NCBI GenBank assembly: GCA_021561035.1
Contig: CP067346.1
Coordinates: 589,001-653,000 of the forward strand
DNA from: Clostridioides sp. ES-S-0054-01
GTDB taxonomy: Bacteria; Bacillota; Clostridia; Peptostreptococcales; Peptostreptococcaceae
Direction: 5' to 3'
Length of the DNA stretch: 64,000 nt
A program made the position numbers and the translations under genes. Of the stretch, positions 8,996 through 17,759 are shown one piece after another (position 1 is the stretch's first letter; each line of letters starts with the position of its first letter). The notes beneath the pieces are model-generated. The model had not been told where the DNA came from, ran no database searches, and was given only the letters and a program-made list of their open reading frames with translations.

Positions 8996-9568
8996 ATGTG
9001 GATTTATCAAAAAACACTGGAACATCCAGTTAACATAAGACAGGCAGACCCAAGAATGGCAAAATATATAATGACTCAGTTGGGAGGACCTAATGGTGAG
9101 CTAGCAGCTGCAACTAGATATCTTCAACAGAGATATACTATGCCAACTGGAAAATCTCGCGCACTTTTAACTGATATAGGTACAGAAGAAATGGCTCATG
9201 TTGAGATAATTTCTTCAATGTTATATCAGTTAATAAGTAATTGTAGTCCAGAAGAGCTTAAGGATGCTGGGCTTGGAAGTAATTATGCTACTTTTGGACA
9301 TGGTCTTCAGCCAGTAGATTCTAATGGAGTAAACTTTACTACAAGCTATATTAATGTCTTTGGCGATTCGGTAACTGATTTACATGAAGATATGGCTGCT
9401 GAACAAAAAGCATTGGCTACGTACTATCAATTAATAAATTTAACTGATGACCCTGATTTAAAAGATATATTGAGATTCTTAGGTCAAAGGGAAGTAGTAC
9501 ACTATCAAAGATTTGGTGAAGCACTAATGGATGTTTACGAATTTACAGAATGTAAACATCAGTTCTAA
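8996..9568 (+). CDS. cotJC: CotJC / manganese catalase spore coat protein
   Basis: A 190-residue ferritin-like four-helix protein of the manganese catalase family, with Glu/His ligand motifs visible as GGPNGELAAATRYLQQ, GTEEMAHVE, DMAAEQKAL and REVVHYQRF. It is about the length of B. subtilis CotJC, the C-terminal gene of the operon, with RBS AAGGAGGAG. The C. difficile protein is called CotCB and is reported as a spore-surface catalase. The expected role is destruction of peroxide on the coat or coat assembly. The operon ends at the hairpin at 9581. Confidence 0.92.
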   Translation: MWIYQKTLEHPVNIRQADPRMAKYIMTQLGGPNGELAAATRYLQQRYTMPTGKSRALLTDIGTEEMAHVEIISSMLYQLISNCSPEELKDAGLGSNYATFGHGLQPVDSNGVNFTTSYINVFGDSVTDLHEDMAAEQKALATYYQLINLTDDPDLKDILRFLGQREVVHYQRFGEALMDVYEFTECKHQF

Positions 9569-9580
9569 TAAAATATTAAA

Positions 9581-9629
9581 AATAAGAGGTAAAGGCTTGG
9601 ATTAATTTCCTTTATCTCTTATTTTTTAT
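9581..9629 (+). terminator. Terminator of the cotJ operon
   Basis: AATAAGAGGTAAAGG and CCTTTATCTCTTATT (15-bp arms, near perfect) followed by TTTTATT, 12 bases after the cotJC stop. Confidence 0.85.
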
Positions 9630-9811
9630 TGTTTAAATAGATTACCTTGCTATTTAAACATATTATTTTATCAAAGAAAATACTCTATTCTAAACGTAAG
9701 TATGCTGGAGATGTAAGAACTATGGTTATATAAAGCGATAGATACGGATTGTTGTATTATGTAAGTAATTAATATATAATACCATTGTGGATAATAAGTA
9801 TAAATCAAAAT

Positions 9812-9946
9812 GAATTTTCACATCTAACAACGAAACTTCCAATTTTATGGACAAATAGTTATTTTATTTCTACTGTTGGCGAAGCACCTTTGTCAGTAAT
9901 AAAGCAATACGTAGAAAGTCAAAAAACATCTCAAAGGAAGCGATAA
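9812..9946 (+). pseudogene. IS200/IS605 TnpA (Y1 transposase) C-terminal remnant
   Basis: About 44 codons ending at TAA 9944-9946 read LPILWTNSYFISTVGEAP and then VIKQYVESQK, the C-terminal signature of IS200-type Y1 transposases. There is no catalytic HUH or Tyr region and no start codon, so only the tail of the gene survives. It sits just upstream of the CLC gene. The region 9630-9811 is otherwise featureless debris. Confidence 0.75.
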
Positions 9947-10021
9947 ATTTTTCTATATTTAGTAAATAAAAAGTTATCTTTGTTTATATTGTACAGAACT
10001 GTTGGGTTAAGGAGGAAAAGT

Positions 10022-11596
10022 ATGAAAAAGGATACATCTCACGTTATTAAACGGGCAGAGCATTTTCAGTTAATTTTAATTGGAGAAGGACTGATGGTCG
10101 GTGCTGTAGCTGGTTTGCTTGTGCTTTTGTATAGGATACTTTTGGGTCAGGCTGGTACTTGGCTTAATCAAATTTTAAAGTTTGTAGAAGGCTCTACAAT
10201 AAAAATAATAGCTTGGTTTGCAGTGCTTGCACTACTTGCTTGGATTGTATCAAAGTTGGTAGACTGGGAACCAATGATTTCTGGAAGTGGTATCCCTCAG
10301 CTTGAGGGGGAAATGACAGGGAAAATTAAGCAAGTATGGTGGCGTGTGTTGCCAGCAAAGTTTATAGGTGGATTTTTATCACTTATGGGTGGTCTTTCTT
10401 TAGGAAGAGAAGGTCCTTCCATTCAGCTTGGTGCTATGGCAGGGAAGGGTATTTCTAGAGCACTTGACCGAGGTAAGACAGAGGAAAAATTCCTATTAAC
10501 ATGTGGGGCAAGTGCTGGATTATCAGCAGCCTTTCATGCACCACTAGCAGGTGTTATGTTTTCACTTGAAGAAGTCCATAAAAATTTTTCAGTATCTGTT
10601 TTAATTTCTGTGATGACAGCATCTTTGACAGCAGACTATATTTCAGCCAATTTCCTAGGAATGGAGTCTGTGTTCCAGTTTAATATTGGCAATGTATTGC
10701 CACAGGATTATTATGGGTTAATAGTGATTTTAGGTGTTATTCTTGGAGTTATGGGTGCATTTTATAATTGGTTTACTCTATATGTGCAGTCTTTATATAA
10801 GAAGATTTCTAAAATCGGTACATTTGGAAAACTGTTGATTCCATTTATAATGGCTGGTATTCTTGGGTTTGTAATGCCCGAAGTGTTGGGAAGTGGACAC
10901 AATTTAGTTGAAGCACTTACAAGTCATGAATATATTTTTAGAATGGTCGTTTTGATTTTTGTTATACGTTTTATATTTTCGGCTGTCAGTTTTGGGTCAG
11001 GTGCACCAGGGGGAATCTTTTTTCCACTGCTTGTTTTAGGAGCATTTATAGGTGGAATATTTGGAATGATAGGTGTTAAAGTTTTTGGGATGAATCCAGA
11101 TTATGTCAATAATTTTGTACTTTTGGCTATGGCAGGATATTTTACAGCTATTGTGCGTGCCCCTTTGACTGGAATTATATTGATTTTTGAAATGACAGGT
11201 TCTGTTAGTCAAATGCTTTCACTTTCTATAATTTCGATTGTGGCATATATTGTGGCTACACTTATGAAGTCAAAACCTATTTATGAAAGTCTTTTGGAGC
11301 GATTACTTGAGAAAAATGGAGAATCTGTTCCTAAAGAGAGGGGAGAAAAGATATTAGACCAGTTTTCGGTTATGTTTGGCTCTCCTGTTGCAAATAAGAA
11401 AATTCAGGATATACAGTGGCCAGAGAATTGTCTTCTGGTAGCTATTCAAAGAGGTGGAGAAGAGATTATTCCTAGGGGTAAAACAGTTCTAAAGCCAAGT
11501 GATGTAATTGTTACTATGACAGATGAGAGAGATAGTGGTGTTGTGTATGATAAGATGGAAAATCTATGTAAAGAGCATACATCCCATATTTTATAG
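10022..11596 (+). CDS. ClC-family chloride/proton antiporter with TrkA-C domain
   Basis: A membrane protein of 524 residues with the three CLC selectivity signatures: GSGIP, GREGPSIQLGA (containing the gating glutamate of H+-coupled antiporters) and GAPGGIFFPLL. About 10-12 hydrophobic segments are followed by a cytosolic C-terminal domain of about 80 residues resembling TrkA_C (VAIQRGGEEIIPRGKT). The ATG at 10022 is chosen because AAGGAGG sits 7 bases ahead; a longer in-frame start at 9980 lacks an RBS. It is a single-gene unit. Probable function: chloride export or acid-stress ion exchange. Confidence 0.9.
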   Translation: MKKDTSHVIKRAEHFQLILIGEGLMVGAVAGLLVLLYRILLGQAGTWLNQILKFVEGSTIKIIAWFAVLALLAWIVSKLVDWEPMISGSGIPQLEGEMTGKIKQVWWRVLPAKFIGGFLSLMGGLSLGREGPSIQLGAMAGKGISRALDRGKTEEKFLLTCGASAGLSAAFHAPLAGVMFSLEEVHKNFSVSVLISVMTASLTADYISANFLGMESVFQFNIGNVLPQDYYGLIVILGVILGVMGAFYNWFTLYVQSLYKKISKIGTFGKLLIPFIMAGILGFVMPEVLGSGHNLVEALTSHEYIFRMVVLIFVIRFIFSAVSFGSGAPGGIFFPLLVLGAFIGGIFGMIGVKVFGMNPDYVNNFVLLAMAGYFTAIVRAPLTGIILIFEMTGSVSQMLSLSIISIVAYIVATLMKSKPIYESLLERLLEKNGESVPKERGEKILDQFSVMFGSPVANKKIQDIQWPENCLLVAIQRGGEEIIPRGKTVLKPSDVIVTMTDERDSGVVYDKMENLCKEHTSHIL

Positions 11597-11705
11597 AGAT
11601 GATGAAAGGTTTAATAAAGACTTAATAATTACAAAATTGATAATTTGAAATATAATTAAAGTGTTGATAGAATATAATAGTAAAGAAGTCATCATAACAA
11701 AGACA

Positions 11706-11882
11706 TTAATTTTTTACTAAAAAGGCTACTACAATTAACAGTGAAAAAGCGATTGAAAGTATTGAAAAAGTAAAGTGAGAATTCGAGTCATTATTACGAT
11801 TATTAAGTTTTATCCATAAACCACATATAATTGTACACAATAATAAGATTGCTGATATTACTCCTATAGATGTAAAAAACAT
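11706..11882 (-). CDS. Small two-helix membrane protein
   Basis: A 58-residue reading frame with start ATG at 11882-11880 and a good RBS (AAGGGGTGAG) 5 bases upstream. It begins MFFTSIGVISAILLLCTII (first membrane helix), has a short basic/polar loop with NNRNND, and ends with a second helix (FSILSIAFSLLIVVAFLV). I do not recognise the family; the size and layout recall small membrane stress proteins or holin-like peptides. It is convergent with the CLC gene. Confidence 0.6.
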   Translation of the reverse strand: MFFTSIGVISAILLLCTIICGLWIKLNNRNNDSNSHFTFSILSIAFSLLIVVAFLVKN

Positions 11883-11985
11883 TAAAACTCACCCCTTATT
11901 TAATGTAAGTATATTTTAGTCAATGAGAATATTTTCAACCATTACCAGAGAATAACAAAGGTGTACGTGAAAAATTAATATATTA

Positions 11986-12199
11986 TTATTTTGTAATATC
12001 TACTAAGAGCAAATATAATTGAAAATCTATTAAACTATTTCTCTGCTCAACATTCAAAATATCAATACCACTATACTTAAAAAAAGCATCAGAACAGAGA
12101 AAAAGTAACTGAATTAATGAAGTTATTTGATATGCAATAGTTCTGTATTCAGCTTCAGTTTTTTGGTTGTTCTGATTTTCATTTTGAATCTGCTTTCAT
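11986..12199 (-). pseudogene. Frameshifted small gene of unknown function
   Basis: RBS AAGGGG and ATG at 12199 start a frame that hits TGA after six codons (MKADSK). In the neighbouring frame, beginning immediately after ATGAAA, 66 codons are open: QIQNENQNNQKTEAEYRTIA, then an amphipathic middle with a SLIQLLFLC-type hydrophobic segment, ending LLVDITK and TAA at 11986. One extra G after ATGAAA would account for the break, so this looks like a recent single-base frameshift, a sequencing error, or coincidence. No family recognised. Confidence 0.5.
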
Positions 12200-12233
12200 A
12201 GTTTTTCCCCTTAAAAATTTATCCATAAAAAAA

Positions 12234-12258
12234 CTAAACGTGTTTAATACACGTTTAG
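12234..12258. promoter_or_regulatory. Perfect inverted repeat (operator or terminator)
   Basis: CTAAACGTGT-TTAAT-ACACGTTTAG: perfect 10-bp arms with a 5-base centre. On the minus strand a run of seven T follows, so it can terminate transcription, but its position about 35 bases upstream of the small gene starting at 12199 also fits a TetR-like operator overlapping that gene's promoter. Confidence 0.5.
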
Positions 12259-12330
12259 ATATTATCATGAAAATTTTGGGATGTCAATGGGTGTGGCTAT
12301 CCCAAAATAGAGATGAGCGATTTCATGCAA

Positions 12331-12373
12331 AAAAGAGTGTCTCATGAACTAAAAAGCTCACTTTGAGACAACC
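12331..12373 (-). terminator. Terminator hairpin of the MerR gene, copy of a dispersed repeat
   Basis: On the minus strand TGTCTCA ... TGAGACA frames a loop containing GAGCTTTTTAGTTCATG, followed by a T-run (CTCTTTTTT). It begins 5 bases after the MerR stop. The same 40-base element recurs at 24120-24162 on the plus strand with about 85% identity by eye, so it is a dispersed repeat reused as a terminator. Confidence 0.75.
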
Positions 12374-12377
12374 ACCA

Positions 12378-13202
12378 TTATACCTTTATAAGGGGGATTT
12401 GAATTTCTGTAAGATAATTTTCAGGATTTGTTTCATTATGTTTCCCCTTATGACTAATTTGTCTATTTATACTCGACATTTTATAATCATTATTTTTATC
12501 CAACCAATAACAGAAGGATTCATATGCACCAGCTATATTTTCGTAAGGACCATATACCATGGTACATGCCATTATATCAACTTCTTCTGTCTCACGATAT
12601 ATAAATCTAGATTTATTCTTTCCAATCTTCCTTACGACCATTCCAACCTCAATATCTACACCATTATCTCTAAGTTCTTCATCATAGTAAAAGGATATAT
12701 TATTGTTGGATTGACGTGATACTTCTATATGTTCTTCTTTAACAAAGTTATATAATTTTTTCCAGAGTATACCTTCAGAGTAGTAATCCGGGATTACTTC
12801 TCTAAGTGATATGATTTTATAACTTGGAATTTTTTTAAATACAACATTATAATGAATTTCATCTTTATCATAGTTTATAGCTTCTATAAATTTATCAATT
12901 TTATTTATTCTCTGTTGTTCCTGCTTTATTTCATTTTGTATTTCATTCTTTTTTCGATTCAATTCCTTAATTACGAATTCATCATTCCAATTATGTACGA
13001 TATTTGCTATTTCTGCGACACTAAATTTTGAATCTCTCAATAAGACAATTTTTTGTAGAGTTGAAATCTGTTCAACTGAGTATAGTCGATGACCTGTATA
13101 TTTGTCTATTTCTGCGGGCTTTATAATACCAAGCTCATCATAATAACGTAACATACGAATAGAAATTTGTGTCAGTTTTGAAACCTCTCCAATTTTAAAC
13201 AT
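12378..13202 (-). CDS. MerR-family transcriptional regulator with GyrI-like effector domain
   Basis: A 274-residue protein. Residues 1-70 are a MerR winged helix (MFKIGEVSKLTQISIRMLRYYDELGII), residues 75-115 a charged coiled-coil dimerisation helix, and the rest a GyrI/BmrR-like ligand-binding domain (HYNVVFKKIPSYKIISLREV). This layout belongs to activators of multidrug-resistance genes. It is not next to an obvious pump; a CPBP-type membrane protein lies 170 bases upstream on the same strand. RBS AGGAGGTC precedes the start. The ligand is not known. Confidence 0.9.
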   Translation of the reverse strand: MFKIGEVSKLTQISIRMLRYYDELGIIKPAEIDKYTGHRLYSVEQISTLQKIVLLRDSKFSVAEIANIVHNWNDEFVIKELNRKKNEIQNEIKQEQQRINKIDKFIEAINYDKDEIHYNVVFKKIPSYKIISLREVIPDYYSEGILWKKLYNFVKEEHIEVSRQSNNNISFYYDEELRDNGVDIEVGMVVRKIGKNKSRFIYRETEEVDIMACTMVYGPYENIAGAYESFCYWLDKNNDYKMSSINRQISHKGKHNETNPENYLTEIQIPLIKV

Positions 13203-13371
13203 GAAAATATGACCTCCTTTTCACTTATAATCAGTATATATTTTGTTTTTATATACTTCAAGCGTTTAGGGAAATACCAATATTTTTCAGATGTTATTAT
13301 AAACTATTAGTTACTGTATTTGAGTCATAATCGTATCAAATTACAGATTATCTTAAATTTTATAATTCATA

Positions 13372-14271
13372 TTAAAATTGCCAGTCTAACTCAAATTCAA
13401 AATCATCCAACTTTATCTGTTCAATTTCAGAATTTACCTTCTGTTTAAATTTATTAGAAGAAATCATATATGTAAGAAATATTAGACCAAATATTATTTG
13501 TACATATTGAGCTATTATACATAATTTAATAGGGCAGTGTAAAAGTAATTGAACATTGAAGAAATTGTGTATCATATGAGTAAATCCAGCTGCTAAAATA
13601 CTTCTATTCGTATTGATATATACAAAATTAATGATAAAGTTTAAAAGTATGATGCTTGGTATGAATAAAAAGGCATCAAATAGAGAGTATTGTGCTAGAT
13701 TATACGGCATTTGATTAGGTGTAAAATACGACCCTAGATACCAAATTCCACAAATAAGCCCTAAAATCATTGAAGAACCTATAAATCCAAATCTGACTAA
13801 CAGTTTATCAATAGCGTACCCTCTCCATCCAGCTTCTTGACTAAGTATACTCAATATAAAACTTGCGAATAACATATAAGTTATTTGAGAAGGTCTAAAT
13901 ATTGCTATATATCCCCAATCTATACCAGAAGTCTTTACATTAAAGTAATTTCCGATTATTAAAGAAATAATAAAAGTTAAAGAAAAAAATAATATTGTTA
14001 ATAATGACCATTTTATTCCCATTTTTTTAAAGCTGAGATACCTATAAATGAAATCTTGTTTTGCACTTTGTGGATAGATTGTAGAGATAAAAAATAGACC
14101 TACAATAGCTGGTGATGTATATGCAAGGTAAAAAATGATTTCTCCAAGTATCGTATTTGTAATTCCAAGTAATACGGGTATAAGACTAAATATCCAGTTC
14201 AATAATATAGTAAATGTAAAGAAATAGATTAAGTGTTTATTTGTGTTAAAAGGGGTGTTATATAGTTGCAT
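13372..14271 (-). CDS. CPBP-family intramembrane protease-like protein
   Basis: A 299-residue protein with about eight hydrophobic segments. It has CPBP (CAAX protease and bacteriocin-processing) motifs: QEAGWRGYAID near the middle, equivalent to EExxxR with Gln for the first Glu, a common variant, and HMIHNFFN near the C-terminus. Family members cleave within membranes or confer bacteriocin self-immunity. It stands alone between the MerR and LytTR genes; the start ATG at 14271 has a weak GAAAGGA RBS. No substrate can be inferred. Confidence 0.8.
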   Translation of the reverse strand: MQLYNTPFNTNKHLIYFFTFTILLNWIFSLIPVLLGITNTILGEIIFYLAYTSPAIVGLFFISTIYPQSAKQDFIYRYLSFKKMGIKWSLLTILFFSLTFIISLIIGNYFNVKTSGIDWGYIAIFRPSQITYMLFASFILSILSQEAGWRGYAIDKLLVRFGFIGSSMILGLICGIWYLGSYFTPNQMPYNLAQYSLFDAFLFIPSIILLNFIINFVYINTNRSILAAGFTHMIHNFFNVQLLLHCPIKLCIIAQYVQIIFGLIFLTYMISSNKFKQKVNSEIEQIKLDDFEFELDWQF

Positions 14272-14524
14272 TTTTTACTATCCTTTCGCTTTATAATAAA
14301 CTTTAAATTTATATTAATTATTTATTTCTTTCTTATGTATTAAGTTGTCGTTTAATATTAGTTGCTGGTTATAATAATATCTTATTTTTTATATTTTGGC
14401 TAATTATTTCTACACTAAATATAATCGGTTAGTACTTAATATCAAGTATATTATATTATTTTGACTATTAAATACGTCAATAAATGTACAATTAGTGATA
14501 TTAATAAAGTAATTTAGATTTTTA

Positions 14525-14962
14525 TTAAATATTCAGTTTTTCTCTAATATTTTTTATGTAACGACGATTTATAATAACTTTTTCATTGTTTCTTAAAGTG
14601 GCTTGCATACGACTATGTGATATTATTTTTATACTTTTTATGTAGTCCATATTTAAAATCATAGACTTGGATATTCGTGAGAAGGATGTATTAGCTAATA
14701 ATTTTGATAATTTATATATTTTTAAATCAATTTCAAACACATCATCTTCACAATAAGCAAAAGTTTTATTTCCAACTGTCTCAAAATATAAAATATCGCA
14801 GACATTAAGCTTATAAATCTCCCCTGATTTTTTACCTTTTATATTAAGTAACGGTGTACTTAATAATGAAATTATTTTTTCGATGTTATTATCTAGAGTA
14901 GAACATTTTATAGTTATTTCAATATCGTCGCAATTAATAGCTTGTTCGACATGTATTTTCAT
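14525..14962 (-). CDS. LytTR DNA-binding domain regulator
   Basis: A 145-residue protein: the first 45 residues have no recognised domain, and residues about 48-143 are a LytTR domain (GEIYKLNVCDILYFET, then SFSRISKSMILNMDYI and VIINRRY). There is no receiver domain, so it is one of the stand-alone LytTR regulators that in Firmicutes often precede a DUF3021 membrane protein; no such partner is present here. RBS AGGTGATG. It may regulate the region to its right, but no binding site was identified. Confidence 0.85.
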   Translation of the reverse strand: MKIHVEQAINCDDIEITIKCSTLDNNIEKIISLLSTPLLNIKGKKSGEIYKLNVCDILYFETVGNKTFAYCEDDVFEIDLKIYKLSKLLANTSFSRISKSMILNMDYIKSIKIISHSRMQATLRNNEKVIINRRYIKNIREKLNI

Positions 14963-15103
14963 TAATCATCACCTCATTTTATTACTGTCATTAGAATAGC
15001 ATTATATCTTATTGAGTCCAACTATATGCGTTATAAATTTCAAATTAAGTATAGTAAAATTCAAAAATAAAACAGTAAAATTCAAATTTTAGGTGGTAAA
15101 ATT

Positions 15104-15158
15104 AAAAAAAATACTATAGATATTTGGATAAATTATCCAAATATCTTAGTATTTTTTA
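15104..15158 (-). terminator. Terminator of the YvrJ operon
   Basis: ATACTATAGATATTTGGATA and TATCCAAATATCTTAGTAT form a long, nearly perfect stem with T-rich flanks on both sides, so it can work in both directions. It lies about 60 bases beyond the yvrJ stop on the minus strand. Confidence 0.85.
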
Positions 15159-15218
15159 TAGAACATATCTAATTATTTTACAAATAAACCTATTTTATGA
15201 TTTACATATATTGTCAAA

Positions 15219-15368
15219 TTATTTCTTAAATAGCAAAATATTTTTGGATAGTGTATCAATACTGTTTGATAAAGTGTTTAGTTTGTTCTCGATTCTAACC
15301 AATAAATACATGGATAGAGCTATGGGAAAACCAACATTGGTTATTAACAGCTGTAAACTATCATCCAT
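15219..15368 (-). CDS. YvrJ-family small membrane protein
   Basis: A 49-residue protein, MDDSLQLLITNVGFPIALSM..., matching the YvrJ family: a single N-terminal membrane helix with the NVGFPIA motif, then a charged coil (VRIENKLNTLSNSIDTLSKN). RBS AGGGGGC precedes ATG at 15368, and it starts 12 bases after the DUF2922 gene. In B. subtilis yvrJ belongs to the SigO/RsoA acid-response locus; in clostridia YvrJ, DUF2922 and DUF1659 genes travel together. Function unknown. Confidence 0.85.
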   Translation of the reverse strand: MDDSLQLLITNVGFPIALSMYLLVRIENKLNTLSNSIDTLSKNILLFKK

Positions 15369-15380
15369 AAAATTAGCCCC

Positions 15381-15611
15381 CTATTCTATAACTAAGTCAT
15401 AAGGAGTGGTATTTGTTTCCACAACCTTGGCTTCAACAACAGAAGCGAGGTCAAATCCTCCAACTGAAAAAATATTTTTAGATACTATCAAATCCATGAC
15501 AGATTTTATATTTTCTTCAGTCAAGTCATCCTTTGGATTTTCTATAGAAAAAGAAACTTGTTTATCCTTTACATTTTTAAAACTCATGACTAATTTTTTC
15601 TTAATCTCCAT
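15381..15611 (-). CDS. DUF2922 protein
   Basis: A 76-residue soluble protein with the DUF2922 pattern (KKLVMSFKNVKDKQVSFSIE, NPKDDLTEENIKSVMDLI, and the C-terminal end TTPYDLVIE). RBS GGAGGTAA. It is the middle gene of a DUF1659-DUF2922-YvrJ set. Such genes often sit beside extracytoplasmic or toxin-type sigma factors, but none is visible in this window. Its function is not known. Confidence 0.88.
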   Translation of the reverse strand: MEIKKKLVMSFKNVKDKQVSFSIENPKDDLTEENIKSVMDLIVSKNIFSVGGFDLASVVEAKVVETNTTPYDLVIE

Positions 15612-15934
15612 ACAATTACCTCCGATATAATAATTTATATTTTTAATTGTTAATATTAATTGTTTAATTGTTGATACTAATTGTTGTTGGTATAGAAAAT
15701 GCCTTGCTTTATTTTAATTAGTTTAGATTGAAGTACGACAGCATTTAAAATAGCTAACATGTTTAGAGATAAATATGTCTAATATATTAATTTTTAAAGT
15801 ATCAATATATCAAATTTATAATCCACATTGAAGTTATAACCTGCTAAATCTATAGCACATTAAGTGCATTATATAACTTAGTCTTTTACATAAAGAGTTA
15901 ATTTATTTGTAAAGCAGATTATGTTTAAAAGATA
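15612..15934. other. Gene-free spacer inside the DUF1659-DUF2922 set
   Basis: A 323-base AT-rich gap between two genes that are usually adjacent. It holds short direct repeats (TTAATTGTT at about 15645-15685), but no reading frame or hairpin I would call. Confidence 0.3.
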
Positions 15935-16156
15935 CTATTTAGATAGTGATGTACTGTCTAATTTTAAAATATCAACAATAGGTTTTTCTTGAAGACTTGC
16001 TATTGCTTCTGCAACAGCATAAACATCTTCATTTAATGCCTCTGCCTTTACATTTGCAAATGACTTGCTTTTAATAACTGCCTTACCCTTATCATCAAAA
16101 CCAGCATCCAATTTTAGTTTTATACTAGATAAGTTTTTTGTTGAAACAACTTCCAT
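15935..16156 (-). CDS. DUF1659 protein
   Basis: A 73-residue protein matching DUF1659: an N-terminal STKNLSSIKLKLDAGFDDKG strand region, then KSKSFANVKAEALNEDVY and the family-typical AVAEAIASLQEKP. RBS AGGAGGTAA, 7 bases before the start. It probably heads the operon with DUF2922 and YvrJ, although 323 bases separate it from DUF2922. Function unknown. Confidence 0.88.
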   Translation of the reverse strand: MEVVSTKNLSSIKLKLDAGFDDKGKAVIKSKSFANVKAEALNEDVYAVAEAIASLQEKPIVDILKLDSTSLSK

Positions 16157-16599
16157 AAAATTACCTCCTAAAAATTTAATTTCAAAGATTTGTCGACTTT
16201 CTTTGTTAACTATAATACTATCATCTAAAATAGTATCGGAGTTAAACAGTAATTTCTTAAGATTTTTTGTGTAAATTTCTACAGGAAAGATTTACCTGTA
16301 TATAGTAAGTTTATAAGTTATTTAGGAAGATATATTTTTAGTATTTTGAAATAGTATTTATATATTTTCCTACTAGTTGAGTTATTTTATATGGAGTTTT
16401 ATATATGTAGAGTTGAATATTATATGTTAAAGTTTATGTTAAAAATTTTATTAAATTTAATCTGTAAATAAAAAAGTTAAAAGTCCAATATTAACATTTT
16501 ACTTTTAAACCATTAAAATCTTTATTAAAGCTAACAAAGTTACTAGGTTATGAAAAGTTTTATTAAAGTTAATACAGTTATCAGATTAAGAAAAATTAT
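16157..16599. other. Gene-free region upstream of DUF1659
   Basis: Presumably contains the minus-strand promoter of the DUF1659 operon. Imperfect copies of the 44-bp repeat family (TTTTATTAAAGTTAATACAG and similar) begin near 16520. No reading frame of note. Confidence 0.3.
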
Positions 16600-16975
16600 A
16601 TTAGAGTTAATAAATGAATTGATTTAAAGGCTGATATATTTTTATTAGGGTCAATAAAGGAATTGATTTAAAGGATAATATATTTTTATTAGGGTCAAGA
16701 AAGGAATTGATTTAGAGTCTAATATATTTTTATTAGGGTCAAGAAAGAAATTGATTTAGAGTCTAATATATTTTTATTAGGGTCAAGAGAAAAATTGATT
16801 TAGAGTCTAATATATTTTTATTAGGGTCAAGAGAGAAATTGATTTTAAGATTAATATATTTTTATTAAGGTCAAGAAAGGAATTGATTTAAAGGCTGATA
16901 TATTTTTATTAAGGTCAAGAAAGGAATTAACTTTAAAGCTAATATATTTTTTATTAGGTCTAATAAAGCTAATAA
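16600..16975. repeat. Array of about eight 44-bp tandem repeats
   Basis: The element TATTTTTATTAGGGTCAAGA plus a GAATTGATTTAGAGTCTAAT-like half recurs with exactly 44-base spacing (GGG positions 16648, 16692, 16736 and onwards). Middle copies are nearly identical; edge copies decay (AAGGTC replaces GGGTC). There are no unique spacers, so it is not a CRISPR array. It ends 75 bases before a Mor-like regulator and flanks a replication-like module together with the 45-bp array at 18990. Confidence 0.9.
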
Positions 16976-17051
16976 ATATAGTTTAGTTAATAATGTATTA
17001 AACAAAAACTCTGTTGAGGCTAGAAAAATATTTTAAAAGGAAGTGAAGCTT

Positions 17052-17309
17052 ATGAAAATAAAAGTAGAAGATATACCAGTTCAGTTTCATGCAATGGTAG
17101 AAATAGTGGGAATTGATAAGTTTGTAGAGGTTACTAAGTTGTATGGAGGAACAAATACTTATATACCTACATATAAGGGGATTTTTAGATATGCTAGAAA
17201 TAGGGAAATAGTAAAACAATTTAACGGAGTCAACTACAATGAATTGGCTATTAGATATAATATGTGTGTAGGCAATATTAAGCGAATACTCAATGAAAAT
17301 AGTATATAA
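17052..17309 (+). CDS. Mor/HTH-type transcription activator-like protein
   Basis: An 85-residue protein, MKIKVEDIPVQFHAMVEIVG.... The central KLYGGTNTYIPTYKGIFRYA and the C-terminal HTH-like FNGVNYNELAIRYNM match the Mor transcription-activator family (phage Mu middle promoter activator), here reduced to a single domain. ATG at 17052 is preferred over an in-frame GTG at 17043 that overlaps the AAGGAAG RBS. A second member lies at 20879, on the far side of the DnaD/DnaB genes. Target promoters are unknown. Confidence 0.75.
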   Translation: MKIKVEDIPVQFHAMVEIVGIDKFVEVTKLYGGTNTYIPTYKGIFRYARNREIVKQFNGVNYNELAIRYNMCVGNIKRILNENSI

Positions 17310-17759
17310 ACATAATGTAAATAGTCTTATTAAATGTAAGTGTAAAGATAAAAAAGGCATTTTATAAAGTTTTTTCAGACAAATTAACTAAATTTATTAC
17401 TTATTAATTTAAATACATTGTATATTCTATAAAAAAATTTGTTAGATACTGGAGATATATTTAGAATACAAAGAAAATAGTCGAAAATATTTGTTGGCTA
17501 AAAAATAGATAAAATGATACAATTGCTTGTATAAAGGGGAAAAATAAATAAATGAACTATATAAATAAAGAAATTTAAACTAATATGACATAATATATTT
17601 ATAAATTTAAGAATATAAATAGATATTTTCAGAAATTAGTTATGAAATTAAAAAATATTAAAGAAAATATATATTTATATTTAAATTATTTTGTTGTTTA
17701 TATAAAAATAATAATTATCTAGTTGATAGCAATTATTAGTAGAAATGGGGGAAATAGAG
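17310..17759. other. AT-rich region upstream of the DnaD-like gene
   Basis: A 450-base gap of extreme AT content with no reading frame and no repeat unit shared with either neighbouring array. It is the likely promoter region, and, if the module ever replicated on its own, a candidate DNA-unwinding region. Confidence 0.3.

Noticed and set aside
12363-12719. 118-codon plus-strand ORF
   Set aside because: Lies antisense to the MerR gene and starts inside its terminator.
15124-15402. 92-codon plus-strand ORF
   Set aside because: It is antisense to the well-supported YvrJ gene (RBS, family motif) and has no RBS itself.
15406-15630. 74-codon plus-strand ORF
   Set aside because: Complement of the DUF2922 gene; no RBS and no recognisable domain.
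16600-16975. CRISPR-like array
   Set aside because: The 44-base units are directly adjacent with no unique spacers, and no cas genes are nearby; it is a plain tandem repeat.
16998-17360. 120-codon minus-strand ORF
   Set aside because: Antisense to the Mor-like gene; composition typical of a shadow frame.
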